A stretch of 37,022 nucleotides of DNA from Clostridia bacterium (GTDB taxonomy: Bacteria > Bacillota > Clostridia > Oscillospirales > CAG-272), in the NCBI GenBank assembly GCA_017550315.1, contig JAFZPN010000061.1:1-37022 (forward strand). The letters run 5' to 3'. Below the pieces are notes generated by a model. That model was given only the letters and a program-made list of their open reading frames with translations. It ran no database searches and was not told where the DNA came from. Below, one piece after another: positions 23,461 to 34,171 of the stretch; the stretch's first letter is position 1; each line of letters opens with the position of its first letter. The translations under genes were made by a program, and so were the position numbers.

Positions 23461-25278
23461 ATGCTGACGACAGACCACCGGTACGTGACCCTCACGGGCG
23501 GATACTGGAAAGAAAAATACGACCTCAACCGCGACGTGACGATGCAGGCGGTGTACGACCGTTTCGCCGACTCCGGGCGGATCGCGGCCTTCCGGTGCGA
23601 CTGGAAGGAGGGCATGCCCAACCGACCGCACATCTTCTGGGATTCCGACGTGGCAAAGTGGATGGAAGGCGCGGCGTATCTGCTCGAAAAGGACAATCTC
23701 CCCGCGCTCGAGGAAAAGGTCGAAGCCCTCGTCGACGAAATCGAGAAAAATCAGGGCGAGGACGGGTACTTCAACATCTACTACACCGTCGTGGAACCCG
23801 AAAAGCGCTGGACCGACCGCAACTGCCACGAGCTCTACTGTGCCGGCCACCTGATGGAAGCCGCCTGCGCCTATTACAACGCGACGGGCCGCGACCGCTT
23901 CCTGCGCTGCATGGAGAAATACGCCGATTACATCGCGAAGGTCTTCATGCAGGACCACACGGCGGCCTTCAACACGCCCGGCCACGAGGAGATCGAGCTC
24001 GCGCTCTACAAGATGTATAAGACCACCGGGGAGCCGCGCTTCTACGAGCTGATGAAGTACTTCCTCGAGACGCGTGGCCAGCCCGACAACCATGAGGCGC
24101 AGATCTTCGCGGCGGCGCACTACGCGCAGTCCCACGCCCCGATCCGGGAACAGCACGAGGCGTTCGGCCACTCCGTGCGCGCGATGTATCTCTATTCCGG
24201 CATGGCAGACTTTGCGGCGGAGTCCGGCGATCCCGCGCTCCTCGATGCGTGCCGCGCGCTCTTCGAGGACGTGACGCGGCGCAAGATGTACGTCACTGGC
24301 GGCATCGGATCCACCAACATCGGCGAGGCGTTCACGATTCCCTACGACCTCCCGAACGCCAAGGCCTACACCGAGACCTGCGCATCGATCGGCGTGATGT
24401 TCTTCGCGAACCGCCTGTTCCGCGCCGATCCCGAGCGGACTTCGGCCTATGCGGACGCCGTGGAACTCGAGATGTACAACGGCGCGCTCTCCGGCCTCTC
24501 CCTCGACGGCGAGAAGTTCTTCTACGAGAACCCGCTCGAGATCAACCTCACCGAGCGGCACCGCATCACGGCGACGAACGACGGCGAACACTGGCCGATC
24601 ACCGAACGCGTCCGCATCTTCGGATGCTCCTGCTGCCCGCCGAACCTCAACCGCCTCCTCCCCGCGATCGGCGACTATTTCTACGCCTGGGACGAGGGCG
24701 AGCGCGCGGTGTGGATCAACCAGTTCGGCACGAGCGTCTTTGAAAAAGACGGCGTGAAGGTCTCGCAGACGACGGATTACCCCATGGACGGCACCGTGAA
24801 GATCGTCTCGAATGTCCCGGTCTACGTCCGCATCCCCGGATGGTGCACCGCCTTCACGGCCGACCGTCCGCACGCCGACTGCCGCGGCTACGCGAAGTTC
24901 GACGCCGGCGAGATCACCGTCACCTTTGGAATGAAGCCCGTCCTGCTCGCCGCCAATCCGCGCGTGACGCCGAATCTCGGGCGTGCCGTTCTCCGCCGCG
25001 GACCGATCGTGTACTGCGCGGAGGGGCATGACAACGGCGGCTCCGTCCACACGCTATTCTTCGACCGCGCCGAGATCGCAGACGCCGAGGTATCGATGGT
25101 ACCGGAGTTCCCGCTGCCCGTCGTGACCGTCGGCGGATTCCGGGCGAAGGACGCAGACGGCGCGCTCTATGCGCCTTATGCGGAACATCTCACACCCGCA
25201 TCGATCCGGCTCATCCCCTATTGCTGCTTCGCGAACCGCGGGGAGTGCGACATGCTCGTCTGGATCCCCGTGCGATAA
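23461..25278 (+). CDS. GH127 beta-L-arabinofuranosidase
   Basis: A 605-residue enzyme of the HypBA1 type, releasing beta-L-arabinofuranose from plant glycoprotein or arabinan-type oligosaccharides. The (alpha/alpha)6 barrel carries the zinc and catalytic set: E305 and C307 in YTETCASIG, and C391-C392 in CSCCPPNLNR, of which the first is expected to be the cysteine nucleophile. A C-terminal beta region follows from about residue 420. No signal peptide. The start at 23461 has GGAAGGAG 7 nt upstream. With GH36 it forms an operon for trimming plant side chains; a terminator follows 12 bp after the stop. Family firm, exact linkage inferred. Confidence 0.93.
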   Translation: MLTTDHRYVTLTGGYWKEKYDLNRDVTMQAVYDRFADSGRIAAFRCDWKEGMPNRPHIFWDSDVAKWMEGAAYLLEKDNLPALEEKVEALVDEIEKNQGEDGYFNIYYTVVEPEKRWTDRNCHELYCAGHLMEAACAYYNATGRDRFLRCMEKYADYIAKVFMQDHTAAFNTPGHEEIELALYKMYKTTGEPRFYELMKYFLETRGQPDNHEAQIFAAAHYAQSHAPIREQHEAFGHSVRAMYLYSGMADFAAESGDPALLDACRALFEDVTRRKMYVTGGIGSTNIGEAFTIPYDLPNAKAYTETCASIGVMFFANRLFRADPERTSAYADAVELEMYNGALSGLSLDGEKFFYENPLEINLTERHRITATNDGEHWPITERVRIFGCSCCPPNLNRLLPAIGDYFYAWDEGERAVWINQFGTSVFEKDGVKVSQTTDYPMDGTVKIVSNVPVYVRIPGWCTAFTADRPHADCRGYAKFDAGEITVTFGMKPVLLAANPRVTPNLGRAVLRRGPIVYCAEGHDNGGSVHTLFFDRAEIADAEVSMVPEFPLPVVTVGGFRAKDADGALYAPYAEHLTPASIRLIPYCCFANRGECDMLVWIPVR

Positions 25279-25290
25279 GATTTACCCATA

Positions 25291-25322
25291 ACGGGGTACG
25301 CTCCTGCCGTGCCCCGTTTTTT
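25291..25322 (+). terminator. GH36-GH127 operon terminator
   Basis: The 10-bp stem ACGGGGTACG (25291-25300)/CGTGCCCCGT (25308-25317) has one G-T pair and is followed by six T. Confidence 0.9.
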
Positions 25323-25342
25323 CTGTTTTCCCGCCTTTCCTC

Positions 25343-25371
25343 TTGCAAATCGCCCGGCGGTGTGCTACAAT
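25343..25371 (+). promoter_or_regulatory. ligA promoter
   Basis: TTGCAA (25343-25348), 17 bp, TACAAT (25366-25371), with TGC before the -10 (extended type). The predicted start is near 25378, which rules out the GTG at 25380 as the ligA start. Confidence 0.75.
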
Positions 25372-25373
25372 GA

Positions 25374-27467
<2,094 letters not shown>

Positions 27468-27470
27468 ACC

Positions 27471-28580
27471 ATGCAGATTGCTTTGCAGATCGCCGCCTGG
27501 GTCATCGGCGTACTCGCCGTTCTGATCCTGCTCCTCTATTTCGTCGGCGGCTATTACCTCTACCGTCTGGCAATCAAGCGCGACGACAAACGCCAGAACA
27601 AGTGCTGGGAGCTGCCCCTCGGCAAGCGCGACGAAGAATCCGACGAGGATTTCGCGCGCATGAAGGAAGGGGAAGCCCTCGTCAAGGGACGCCTCGCGGA
27701 ATTCGTCACGATCACCTCGCGCGACGGCCTGAAGCTTTCGGCCCGCGTGTACGAGCACCCGGACGCGCGCGGCATGTTCCTCATGGTGCACGGCTACCGC
27801 TCCTCCTCCCTCGGGGATTTCAGCGGCGCGATCAAGTCGGTCTATGACATGGGGTATTCCCTCTTCCTGATCGACCAGCGCGGTCACGGCCGGAGCGAAG
27901 GCGGCAACATCTGCTTCGGCTCGTTCGAGCGGTATGACGTCGTCGACTGGGCGAACTATATCAAGGAACGCTGGCCCGGCCTCCCGGTCGTGATGGACGG
28001 CGTCTCGATGGGCTCCGGCACCGTCATGCTGGCGTGCGGCGTGGGCTATCCCGACAATGTCCGGGCGATCATCGCGGATTGCGGCTATACGACGCCCGGC
28101 GCGATCTGCCGCGATGTCCTGCGCAAGCACATGCACATACCGGCCTTCCCGGTCTACTACGGCGGACGCCTCTGGACGAAACTGCTCGCGAAATACGACC
28201 TCGACAAGGTCTCCGTACCCGACGCGCTGCGCAGCCTGACGGACACAAGTCTCTATCCGAAGCCGATCCCGATCCTCATCGCGCACGGCAGAAAGGACGG
28301 CTTTGTCCCGTATGCCATGAGCGAGGAGAATATCAAATCGCTCGAGGACAAGGACGGCCATGTCCTGCCCTTCGCCGAATTCTTCACGAGCGAGGAGGCG
28401 GATCACGGCATGTCCTTCCTCAAGGACTATGACGCCTATATGGAAGCGATCGGACGTCTCTTTGACAAGGCCGGGCTCCCGCACGACAAGGTCGAGGAGG
28501 AGGAATTTGTCCCCGAAACGCCGATCGATCAGCTCACGCGGGAAGACGCTGATTCCGGGATGATCTATACGATCAACTGA
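27471..28580 (+). CDS. Membrane-anchored alpha/beta hydrolase
   Basis: A 369-residue serine hydrolase with one N-terminal membrane helix (about 5-33) and a large alpha/beta domain. The oxyanion segment is VHGYRSSS, and the likely triad is S179 in GVSMGSG, D276 in HGRKDGFVP and H312 in EADHGMSF. DQRGHGRSEGG is typical of monoacylglycerol-lipase and peptidase-like relatives. The substrate is unknown. Whether the catalytic domain faces in or out cannot be settled; the positive residues after the helix favour the inside. It starts 3 nt after ligA (site AAAGGAGTG) and must be co-transcribed with it. Confidence 0.87.
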   Translation: MQIALQIAAWVIGVLAVLILLLYFVGGYYLYRLAIKRDDKRQNKCWELPLGKRDEESDEDFARMKEGEALVKGRLAEFVTITSRDGLKLSARVYEHPDARGMFLMVHGYRSSSLGDFSGAIKSVYDMGYSLFLIDQRGHGRSEGGNICFGSFERYDVVDWANYIKERWPGLPVVMDGVSMGSGTVMLACGVGYPDNVRAIIADCGYTTPGAICRDVLRKHMHIPAFPVYYGGRLWTKLLAKYDLDKVSVPDALRSLTDTSLYPKPIPILIAHGRKDGFVPYAMSEENIKSLEDKDGHVLPFAEFFTSEEADHGMSFLKDYDAYMEAIGRLFDKAGLPHDKVEEEEFVPETPIDQLTREDADSGMIYTIN

Positions 28581-28618
28581 CCGCTCACCCACCTATTTCA
28601 CCGACAAGGAGTCTCATC

Positions 28619-30505
28619 ATGGCACGCTGGACCATTCTTCCGAGAGAAAACGCCGTCGTCTGGAACGTCAAGCCCGGAGAGCTTCACACCGACGACATGG
28701 AGATGGCGGGCTTCGGGTGCTCGGTCGTCGTCACCTACGGCGTGGACGGGCAGGGCTTCGTTCTCCGCCACCATCCCGTCTTCCCCACCCTGCGCCTCCG
28801 CCCGAACAACACCCACGCCTCCTATCAAATGGATGTTCCGCCGGAGATGCTGCCGCGTCTTCTCGCCGACGGAGAGCCTGTTACGGAGACGCTGTGCTCC
28901 GTCAAGCTTTATGGCATCGTCGAGCTTGCGACGGAAGCGGGATCCCTCTCGATCCGCCGTCTCTGCTTCCCGTCTTCGAGCCGGCGCGCGGCGTATGAGC
29001 TCGTCACGGTGAAGAACAACGGCACCTCCCCCGTCTCCCTCGCGCTGGACCGCACCGGCCGGATCGAGGTCGATCAGACGATGGGACCGATGGGGATCAA
29101 CATCCTCGAGATCTTCCCGGACGGCAAACCCGCCGTTCTCGCGCCGGGTGAAGTTTATGAGTATTCCGTCGCCATCACGGGCCGGCTGGCAAACGAAGAT
29201 CCCGATCCCGGCACCGCGCGGGAGGAATACTGCCTGCGGCTGGCAAGCATTGAGCGGCTCACCGCGCCGATGAAGCTCGACACGGGGGATCCCGCCCTCG
29301 ATCTCATGTTCCGCTTCGCGAAGCTGCGGGCGGGCGAATCGGTCTTCCGCACAAGATACGGTCTGATCCACTCCCCGGGCGGATTCTCCTATTATGCCGC
29401 CACCTGGTGCAACGATCAGGTGGAATACGCGGGACCGGCCTTCGCATACACCGGCGATCCCGCCCTTATCGAGGCGAGCCTGAACGCCTACCGGATGTAC
29501 ATGCCCTTCATGTCCGACCGCTACGCGCCGATCCCGTCCTCCGTCATCGCGGAGGGCATCGACTACTGGAACGGCGCGGGGGACCGCGGGGATGCGGCGA
29601 TGTACCTCTACGGCGCGTCCCGCTTTGCGCTGACCGTCGGGGACCGGAAGATCGCGCGGGAGCTCTGGCCCGCGATCCGCTGGTGCGCCGAATACTGCGA
29701 GCGGAAAAAGAACGCGGCTGGCGTCATCGCCTCGGACCGCGACGAGCTCGAAGGGCGTTTTCCCTCCGGCGACGCCAATCTCTGCACCTCCACGCTCTGC
29801 TACGCCGGTCTTTTGGCTGCATCCGCGCTCGCCGATTCGCTCGGGGAGGACGGGACGATTTACCGGGAACGTGCAGAAGCGCTGCGGGAAGCCATCGATG
29901 CCTTCTTCGGATACACGATCCACGGCATCCCCGCCTACCGGTACTACGAAGGCTGCGAGGTGATGCGCTCGTGGATTTCGATGCCGCTGTGCGTCGGGAT
30001 CTACGACCGCGCGAAGGCCACCGTCGACGCACTGACCTCGGAATACCTCATGCGGCCCGACGGATTCCTCACCGCGGAGGGATCGGAGACGATCTGGGAC
30101 CGCTCGACACTGTACACCCTCCGCGGCATCTTCGCCTCGGGCTATACCGACCGCGCGTGGGAGCTGCTCGGACGCTACGTGAACAACCGTCTGCTCGGCG
30201 AGCGCGTCCCCTATGCCGTCGAAGCCTATCCCGAGGGAGGGAGGCGGCATCTCTCCGGGGAGAGCGCCTTGTTCTGCAAGGTCATCCTCGAAGGGATGCT
30301 CGATCTGACCCCGACGGGGTTAAATGCCTGCACCGTCAAGCCCACCCTCCCCGCGGGCATGGATCACCTCTATCTCGAAGACATCCATGCGTTCGGCGCG
30401 GTCTTTGACATCCGCGTCGAGCGGGACGGCTGGCGTGTGCTCCGCGCGGACGGCGAGCTCCTTGCCGAGGGCATATGCGGAGAACGCGGAGAGATCCGGT
30501 TCTGA
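28619..30505 (+). CDS. Six-hairpin glycosidase-like protein, family uncertain
   Basis: A 628-residue soluble protein. The N-terminal half (about 1-210) looks like a beta-sandwich, and residues about 220-560 look like an (alpha/alpha)6 barrel with repeated Trp, Tyr and Asp-rich loops such as YAATWCNDQVEYAG (D266), EGIDYWNGAGDRGDAAMY, ASDRDELEGRFPSGDAN (D373, D375, E376) and AEGSETIWDRSTLY. A small beta domain closes it. This is the layout of GH78-, GH95- and related glycosidases, but I cannot place it in one family. No signal peptide. The start at 28619 has AAGGAGTC 6-7 nt upstream. It follows the hydrolase after 38 nt and precedes an EEP-fold gene, so a catabolic role on plant sugars is likely but not proven. 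Confidence 0.72.
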   Translation: MARWTILPRENAVVWNVKPGELHTDDMEMAGFGCSVVVTYGVDGQGFVLRHHPVFPTLRLRPNNTHASYQMDVPPEMLPRLLADGEPVTETLCSVKLYGIVELATEAGSLSIRRLCFPSSSRRAAYELVTVKNNGTSPVSLALDRTGRIEVDQTMGPMGINILEIFPDGKPAVLAPGEVYEYSVAITGRLANEDPDPGTAREEYCLRLASIERLTAPMKLDTGDPALDLMFRFAKLRAGESVFRTRYGLIHSPGGFSYYAATWCNDQVEYAGPAFAYTGDPALIEASLNAYRMYMPFMSDRYAPIPSSVIAEGIDYWNGAGDRGDAAMYLYGASRFALTVGDRKIARELWPAIRWCAEYCERKKNAAGVIASDRDELEGRFPSGDANLCTSTLCYAGLLAASALADSLGEDGTIYRERAEALREAIDAFFGYTIHGIPAYRYYEGCEVMRSWISMPLCVGIYDRAKATVDALTSEYLMRPDGFLTAEGSETIWDRSTLYTLRGIFASGYTDRAWELLGRYVNNRLLGERVPYAVEAYPEGGRRHLSGESALFCKVILEGMLDLTPTGLNACTVKPTLPAGMDHLYLEDIHAFGAVFDIRVERDGWRVLRADGELLAEGICGERGEIRF

Positions 30506-30532
30506 TTTTCGGGATCGCGAACCAATCATAAA

Positions 30533-30550
30533 GCCCGGAAAACCCCGGGC
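30533..30550 (+). other. Intercistronic hairpin before the EEP gene
   Basis: GCCCGG (30533-30538) pairs perfectly with CCGGGC (30545-30550) around a 6-nt loop. No T run follows, and the GGGAGGAA ribosome site begins right after it. It may stabilise the upstream mRNA or tune translation of the next gene. Confidence 0.55.
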
Positions 30551-30565
30551 GGGAGGAAATACCGC

Positions 30566-31294
30566 ATGGACATCAAAGTCATGACCTACAACATCCAGCA
30601 CGGCCACGTGCACCTGTCGAATCCCGGACGGATCGATCTCTCCGTCATGGCGGACGTCATCCGGGACGAAGGCGCCGACATCATCGGCCTGAACGAGGTC
30701 CGCGGGCGGGGCGATCATCCCGATTATACCGCGCAGACCGAGTTCATGGCGGGATACCTCGGCTATCACGGCTGGTTCGGACGCTCGTTTTACGTCAGCG
30801 GATGGAACCCCTACGGGAACGCCGTCCTCTCCCGCTGGCCGATCGTCGAGGCGAAAGTCTATAAGATCCCGGATCCCGCTTCCCTCGCCGACGCGCCGCG
30901 CTTTGAGCCCCGATCGATCCTGCGCGCGGTGATCGATCTCCCGGACGGGGGACGCTTCGCCGTGTATGCGTCGCACTTCGGCCTCTCGCCCGTCGAAGCG
31001 GAGCACGCCGCCTCCCTCGCCGCGACGCTGACCGCGGAGGAGACCCTGCCCTTTGCGCTCATGGGCGACTTCAACGTGACGCCGGATGATCCGGTCCTCG
31101 CCCCCCTCGACGCATCGCTGCGGGAGACGCACTCCCTCCTCACCTCGCGTGGGGAGCTGAGCCACCCGTCGCACGCCCCGATCGATCTGATCGACTATAT
31201 CTACACGTCGAAAGCCGTGACGGTCAAGGACGTGCATGTGCGTCAGATCGTCGCGAGCGATCACTGCCCCGTCGTCGCGGAAATCTCCTTCTGA
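30566..31294 (+). CDS. Endonuclease/exonuclease/phosphatase-fold protein
   Basis: A 242-residue metal-dependent phosphoesterase fold. The markers are TYNIQHG (Asn), GLNEVR (metal Glu), GNAVLSRWP, YASHFG (His), GDFNVTPDD (Asp, Asn), IDYIY (Asp) and the final SDHCPV (Asp-His). Relatives cut DNA, phospholipid head groups or small phosphodiesters, so the substrate is open. No signal peptide. The start at 30566 has GGGAGGAA upstream. It lies 60 nt after the six-hairpin protein and is probably co-transcribed. Confidence 0.9.
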   Translation: MDIKVMTYNIQHGHVHLSNPGRIDLSVMADVIRDEGADIIGLNEVRGRGDHPDYTAQTEFMAGYLGYHGWFGRSFYVSGWNPYGNAVLSRWPIVEAKVYKIPDPASLADAPRFEPRSILRAVIDLPDGGRFAVYASHFGLSPVEAEHAASLAATLTAEETLPFALMGDFNVTPDDPVLAPLDASLRETHSLLTSRGELSHPSHAPIDLIDYIYTSKAVTVKDVHVRQIVASDHCPVVAEISF

Positions 31295-31299
31295 GCGCT

Positions 31300-31329
31300 C
31301 CGCGGAATCTGTCCGAAGCGGGTGTTTTT
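31300..31329 (+). terminator. Weak terminator candidate after the EEP gene
   Basis: CCGC and GGA (31300-31306) pair with TCC and GCGG (31312-31321) with a bulge, followed by GTGTTTTT. The stem is irregular, so confidence is limited. Confidence 0.4.
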
Positions 31330-31419
31330 CCGCGCGGATGGATGACGAAGAGCGAAAGTTTGAAAAAACAACCGTCGTTCCTCCGTTTTCCGCGGGATTT
31401 TACCGTCCGGCGTGCGCAG

Positions 31420-31453
31420 TTATGCACAGCCTGTGGAAAAGTCCTGTGGATAC
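31420..31453. promoter_or_regulatory. Cluster of three DnaA-box-like 9-mers
   Basis: TTATGCACA (31420-31428, plus strand), TTTTCCACA (31440-31432, minus strand) and GTATCCACA (31453-31445, minus strand). The first two fit TTWTNCACA exactly, and the third has one mismatch. They lie in the 227-bp gap between the EEP and GNAT genes, 13 bp or less apart. No dnaA, dnaN or rpmH gene is near. Confidence 0.55.
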
Positions 31454-31521
31454 ACGCGTTTCCGGACGTCCGCCGTCGTGCCAGGTGGAAATCCCTGCCA
31501 CTCCGAGGAGAAAAGAAAAGT

Positions 31522-32565
31522 ATGAAATATCAACCTGCCGGTGCGTCCGACGCGCATCGGATCGCCGACATATACAACCGCATGGCCGCGGCCGCCTTTC
31601 TGCTCCCGATCGGGGATAAAGAGGCGGGCGCGCTCTTTCTCGAGGGATATCCCCTGCCCGTACCCGGCATTTCGGCGCAAAAAACGGCTGTTTTCGCGGA
31701 AAAGGACGGGATCGATGCCGGATTTGCCGCGGGAAATGCGTCTGTGGGTGCACAAACCGGCTATGTCACGGTCCTGCTCGCCCCGGACGACGAAACGCGT
31801 CACGCGCTGCTCGATGAGCTCATTGCCGCGATGCGGGAGAAAAATCCTGCGCTGAGGCGGCTGCGCTGGGTATTTTATAATCCCTGCCTCCTCCGCTGGC
31901 GTCTGCCCGGACCGGAGGGCTTTTCGCATCCGGGACTGCCCGGCGTACCGGAGGATTCGACGCTGTACGGCTTCCTGCTGACCGAAGGATGGCGGGTTTT
32001 CGCCCGGATGAACGTCTACGCGCGCGCCCTCGCGGACTACCGGATACCGGATACGCTGCGGGAAAAGATCGCAGAGAACGCAGCTTCTGGTCTTTCGGTG
32101 CGGCTCTGGGATCCCTCGTCGGACGGATCCTTCCGGCCCCTCACGGACGCGCTCGGCAGCGAGGACTGGCGGCGGACGCTCCTTGCGAACGAAGCGTCGG
32201 AGGATCCCCTGCCCGTCATGATCGCGGCGGACGAGCGGGAAGAGGTCCGAATGAAAAACAACGGACGGGATTTCGTGTGCGGATTTGCCGGCCCGATGCG
32301 GCGCACGGACGACGGCCGCGGGTATTTCGCCGGGATCGGCATCCATCCGGATTACCGGCGGCGCGGACTCGGCTCGACTCTCTTCGCCATGCTTTGTGAC
32401 GGACTGCGCACGCTCGGCGCGGACTACATGACCCTCTTCACCGGGGCGGACGGCACAGCACATCGCATCTACGAAGCCGCGGGATTCGAGGCGCGGCGGG
32501 CGGTGGCGGCGATGGAATGCGATCTTGTGCCGACGGACGTTTCGGAGGATATGAAATCCCGGTGA
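31522..32565 (+). CDS. GNAT-family N-acetyltransferase with two tandem domains
   Basis: A 347-residue protein. The N-terminal half (about 1-165) starts YQPAGASDAHRIADIYN, a typical GNAT opening, but lacks a clear acetyl-CoA loop. The C-terminal half has the full motif GIGIHPDYRRRGLGSTL (CoA pyrophosphate loop RRRGLG) followed by LFTGADGTAHRIYEAAGFE. The acceptor is unknown. The start at 31522 has GAGGAG upstream; the open frame back to 31342 runs through the DnaA-box cluster and is unlikely to be coding. No strong promoter was found in the preceding gap. Confidence 0.85.
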   Translation: MKYQPAGASDAHRIADIYNRMAAAAFLLPIGDKEAGALFLEGYPLPVPGISAQKTAVFAEKDGIDAGFAAGNASVGAQTGYVTVLLAPDDETRHALLDELIAAMREKNPALRRLRWVFYNPCLLRWRLPGPEGFSHPGLPGVPEDSTLYGFLLTEGWRVFARMNVYARALADYRIPDTLREKIAENAASGLSVRLWDPSSDGSFRPLTDALGSEDWRRTLLANEASEDPLPVMIAADEREEVRMKNNGRDFVCGFAGPMRRTDDGRGYFAGIGIHPDYRRRGLGSTLFAMLCDGLRTLGADYMTLFTGADGTAHRIYEAAGFEARRAVAAMECDLVPTDVSEDMKSR

Positions 32566-32603
32566 ATAACTGCGCCGCTTTTTGTTAAGCCTCCGGAAAA
32601 GGC

Positions 32604-32632
32604 TTGCAATCCGGGAAATCGTGTGGTATAAT
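32604..32632 (+). promoter_or_regulatory. Promoter of the PrsA-like foldase gene
   Basis: TTGCAA (32604-32609), 17 bp, TATAAT (32627-32632), with TGG before the -10 (extended type). The predicted start is near 32639, 45 nt before the ATG. Confidence 0.78.
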
Positions 32633-32683
32633 ATCCCGGTAAATCCCGATTTTTTACAGCATTTGAAAGGAGCTTTTCCAGAG

Positions 32684-34117
32684 ATGACGAAGGAAAAGAA
32701 AAAATCACTACTGATTACGATCTGCGCGATCCTCGCGGTCGTCCTCGTACTCGGACTGGTCGTTTACAACCGCCTCTATGATTCCGGCGTGATCCTGCGT
32801 TCCAAGACCGCCGCCTCCTCCGAACATTACAAGGTTTCGGGCACGATGATGGCGTATTTCTACAACACGCAGTACCAGTCCTATTATTCCTATTTCAGCT
32901 ATCTCGGCATCCAGACGGGGACCTCGCTGAAATCCCAGACCTGCTCCTTCCTCTCGGACGGCGGATCCTGGTTTGATTACTTCATGTCCAACACCGAGAG
33001 CTATGTCGCCAACATGCTCGAGCTCTGCGAAGGCGCGAATGAGGCGGGCATCACCCTCGACGCCGACGACAAGGCCGCGATCGAAGAGAACATCGACGCT
33101 CTCGAAGAGACCGCCAAGGCTTACGGCTACAACGCGAAGACCTATCTGCTCATGACGATGTCCAATCCCGTGAGCGTCGGCGACGTGAGAAAGTGCATGG
33201 AGCTCAACGCCCTCGCGCAGAAGTACTACAACAGCTACATGGATTCCCTCTCCTACACCGACGAGCAGATCGAAGCATATTACAACGAGAACGCGTCGAC
33301 TTTCGAGGGCGTGGACTACTATTCCTACACGCTCTACGCGACGGATTTCGCCGAATACGACGAAAACGAGAACCCGACGACCACCTCCGCCGAGAACTCC
33401 GCGAAGGCATACGAGGCAGCCCAGACCCTTGCCGCCGCGACCACCGCCTCCGCGTTTGAGGATGCGCTCCGCGCGCTCGCCGCGAAGGAAGGCACGACCG
33501 AGGATTCCGTCGAATCCGCCGTCGCGAATGCCTACCACCGCCACGTCCTCGCCTCCTCGATCCCCTCGATCTCCGACTGGGCGTTCTCCGCGAACGTCGG
33601 CGAGAGCAAGATCGACGGCGAAGAAGGCGCGACAACCTACACCGTCTATCTCCTCACCGCGGCTCCGTACCGCGACGAGCAGAAGACCCGCAACGTCCGC
33701 CACATCCTCTTCCAGTATGACAATCACGAGGATTCCTCGGCTGCCGACGCCGCCTACGCCGAATGGGAAGCGGCCGGATTCACCGAAGAGAAGTTCATCG
33801 AGATGGTCCCGACCTATTCCGAGGATCCGGGTTCCGTCGACAACGGCGGTCTCTATGAGAATGTCGCGGAAGGCGATATGGTCACCGAGTTCAACGACTG
33901 GCTCTTCGACGAGAGCCGCAAGCCCGGCGATCACGGTCTGATCGAAGCGGCGTCCACCGGCTGGCACCTGATGTACTACGTCGGCGAAGGGGACAAGGCC
34001 GCATGGCAGAACACCGTGGAATCCGCCCTGAAGAGCGCGGATTACAACGAGATGCTCAATTCTTACGCCTCTGGCATCCACTTCAACACCTCCGTGTATG
34101 CGGACATCAACGGCTGA
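32684..34117 (+). CDS. Membrane-anchored peptidyl-prolyl isomerase (PrsA/SurA-like)
   Basis: A 477-residue extracytoplasmic foldase. It has a Lys-rich start and one membrane helix (about 9-28), a SurA/PrsA-like helical chaperone region (about 50-200) rich in Tyr, Ser and Asp, an acidic middle, and a parvulin-type domain from about residue 345 with VRHILFQ, YSEDPGSVDNGGLYE and GLIEAASTGWHLMYYVG. Most Firmicute PrsA proteins are lipoproteins; here there is no lipobox Cys, so an uncleaved anchor is likely. It helps exported proteins fold at the outer face of the membrane. The start at 32684 has AAAGGAG 11 nt upstream; an extension to 32582 covers the promoter and is rejected. A strong terminator follows. 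Confidence 0.88.
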   Translation: MTKEKKKSLLITICAILAVVLVLGLVVYNRLYDSGVILRSKTAASSEHYKVSGTMMAYFYNTQYQSYYSYFSYLGIQTGTSLKSQTCSFLSDGGSWFDYFMSNTESYVANMLELCEGANEAGITLDADDKAAIEENIDALEETAKAYGYNAKTYLLMTMSNPVSVGDVRKCMELNALAQKYYNSYMDSLSYTDEQIEAYYNENASTFEGVDYYSYTLYATDFAEYDENENPTTTSAENSAKAYEAAQTLAAATTASAFEDALRALAAKEGTTEDSVESAVANAYHRHVLASSIPSISDWAFSANVGESKIDGEEGATTYTVYLLTAAPYRDEQKTRNVRHILFQYDNHEDSSAADAAYAEWEAAGFTEEKFIEMVPTYSEDPGSVDNGGLYENVAEGDMVTEFNDWLFDESRKPGDHGLIEAASTGWHLMYYVGEGDKAAWQNTVESALKSADYNEMLNSYASGIHFNTSVYADING

Positions 34118-34127
34118 TTCATCAACC

Positions 34128-34157
34128 GGGGACGGGAGTCTTTCCCGTCCCCTTTTT
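34128..34157 (+). terminator. Terminator after the foldase gene
   Basis: The 9-bp perfect GC-rich stem GGGGACGGG (34128-34136)/CCCGTCCCC (34144-34152) is followed by five T. The ribosome site of the next gene starts only 3 nt after the T run. Confidence 0.92.
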
Positions 34158-34171
34158 CATAGGAGGACACC

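Noticed and set aside
31342..31521. N-terminal extension of the acetyltransferase
   Set aside because: It would translate the DnaA-box cluster and adds a basic, Cys-containing stretch unlike GNAT proteins. A good ribosome site and conserved start occur at 31522.
31300..32600. A complete replication origin
   Set aside because: There are only three boxes, no dnaA, dnaN or rpmH neighbours, and no clear AT-rich unwinding element. It is kept as a DnaA-site observation only.
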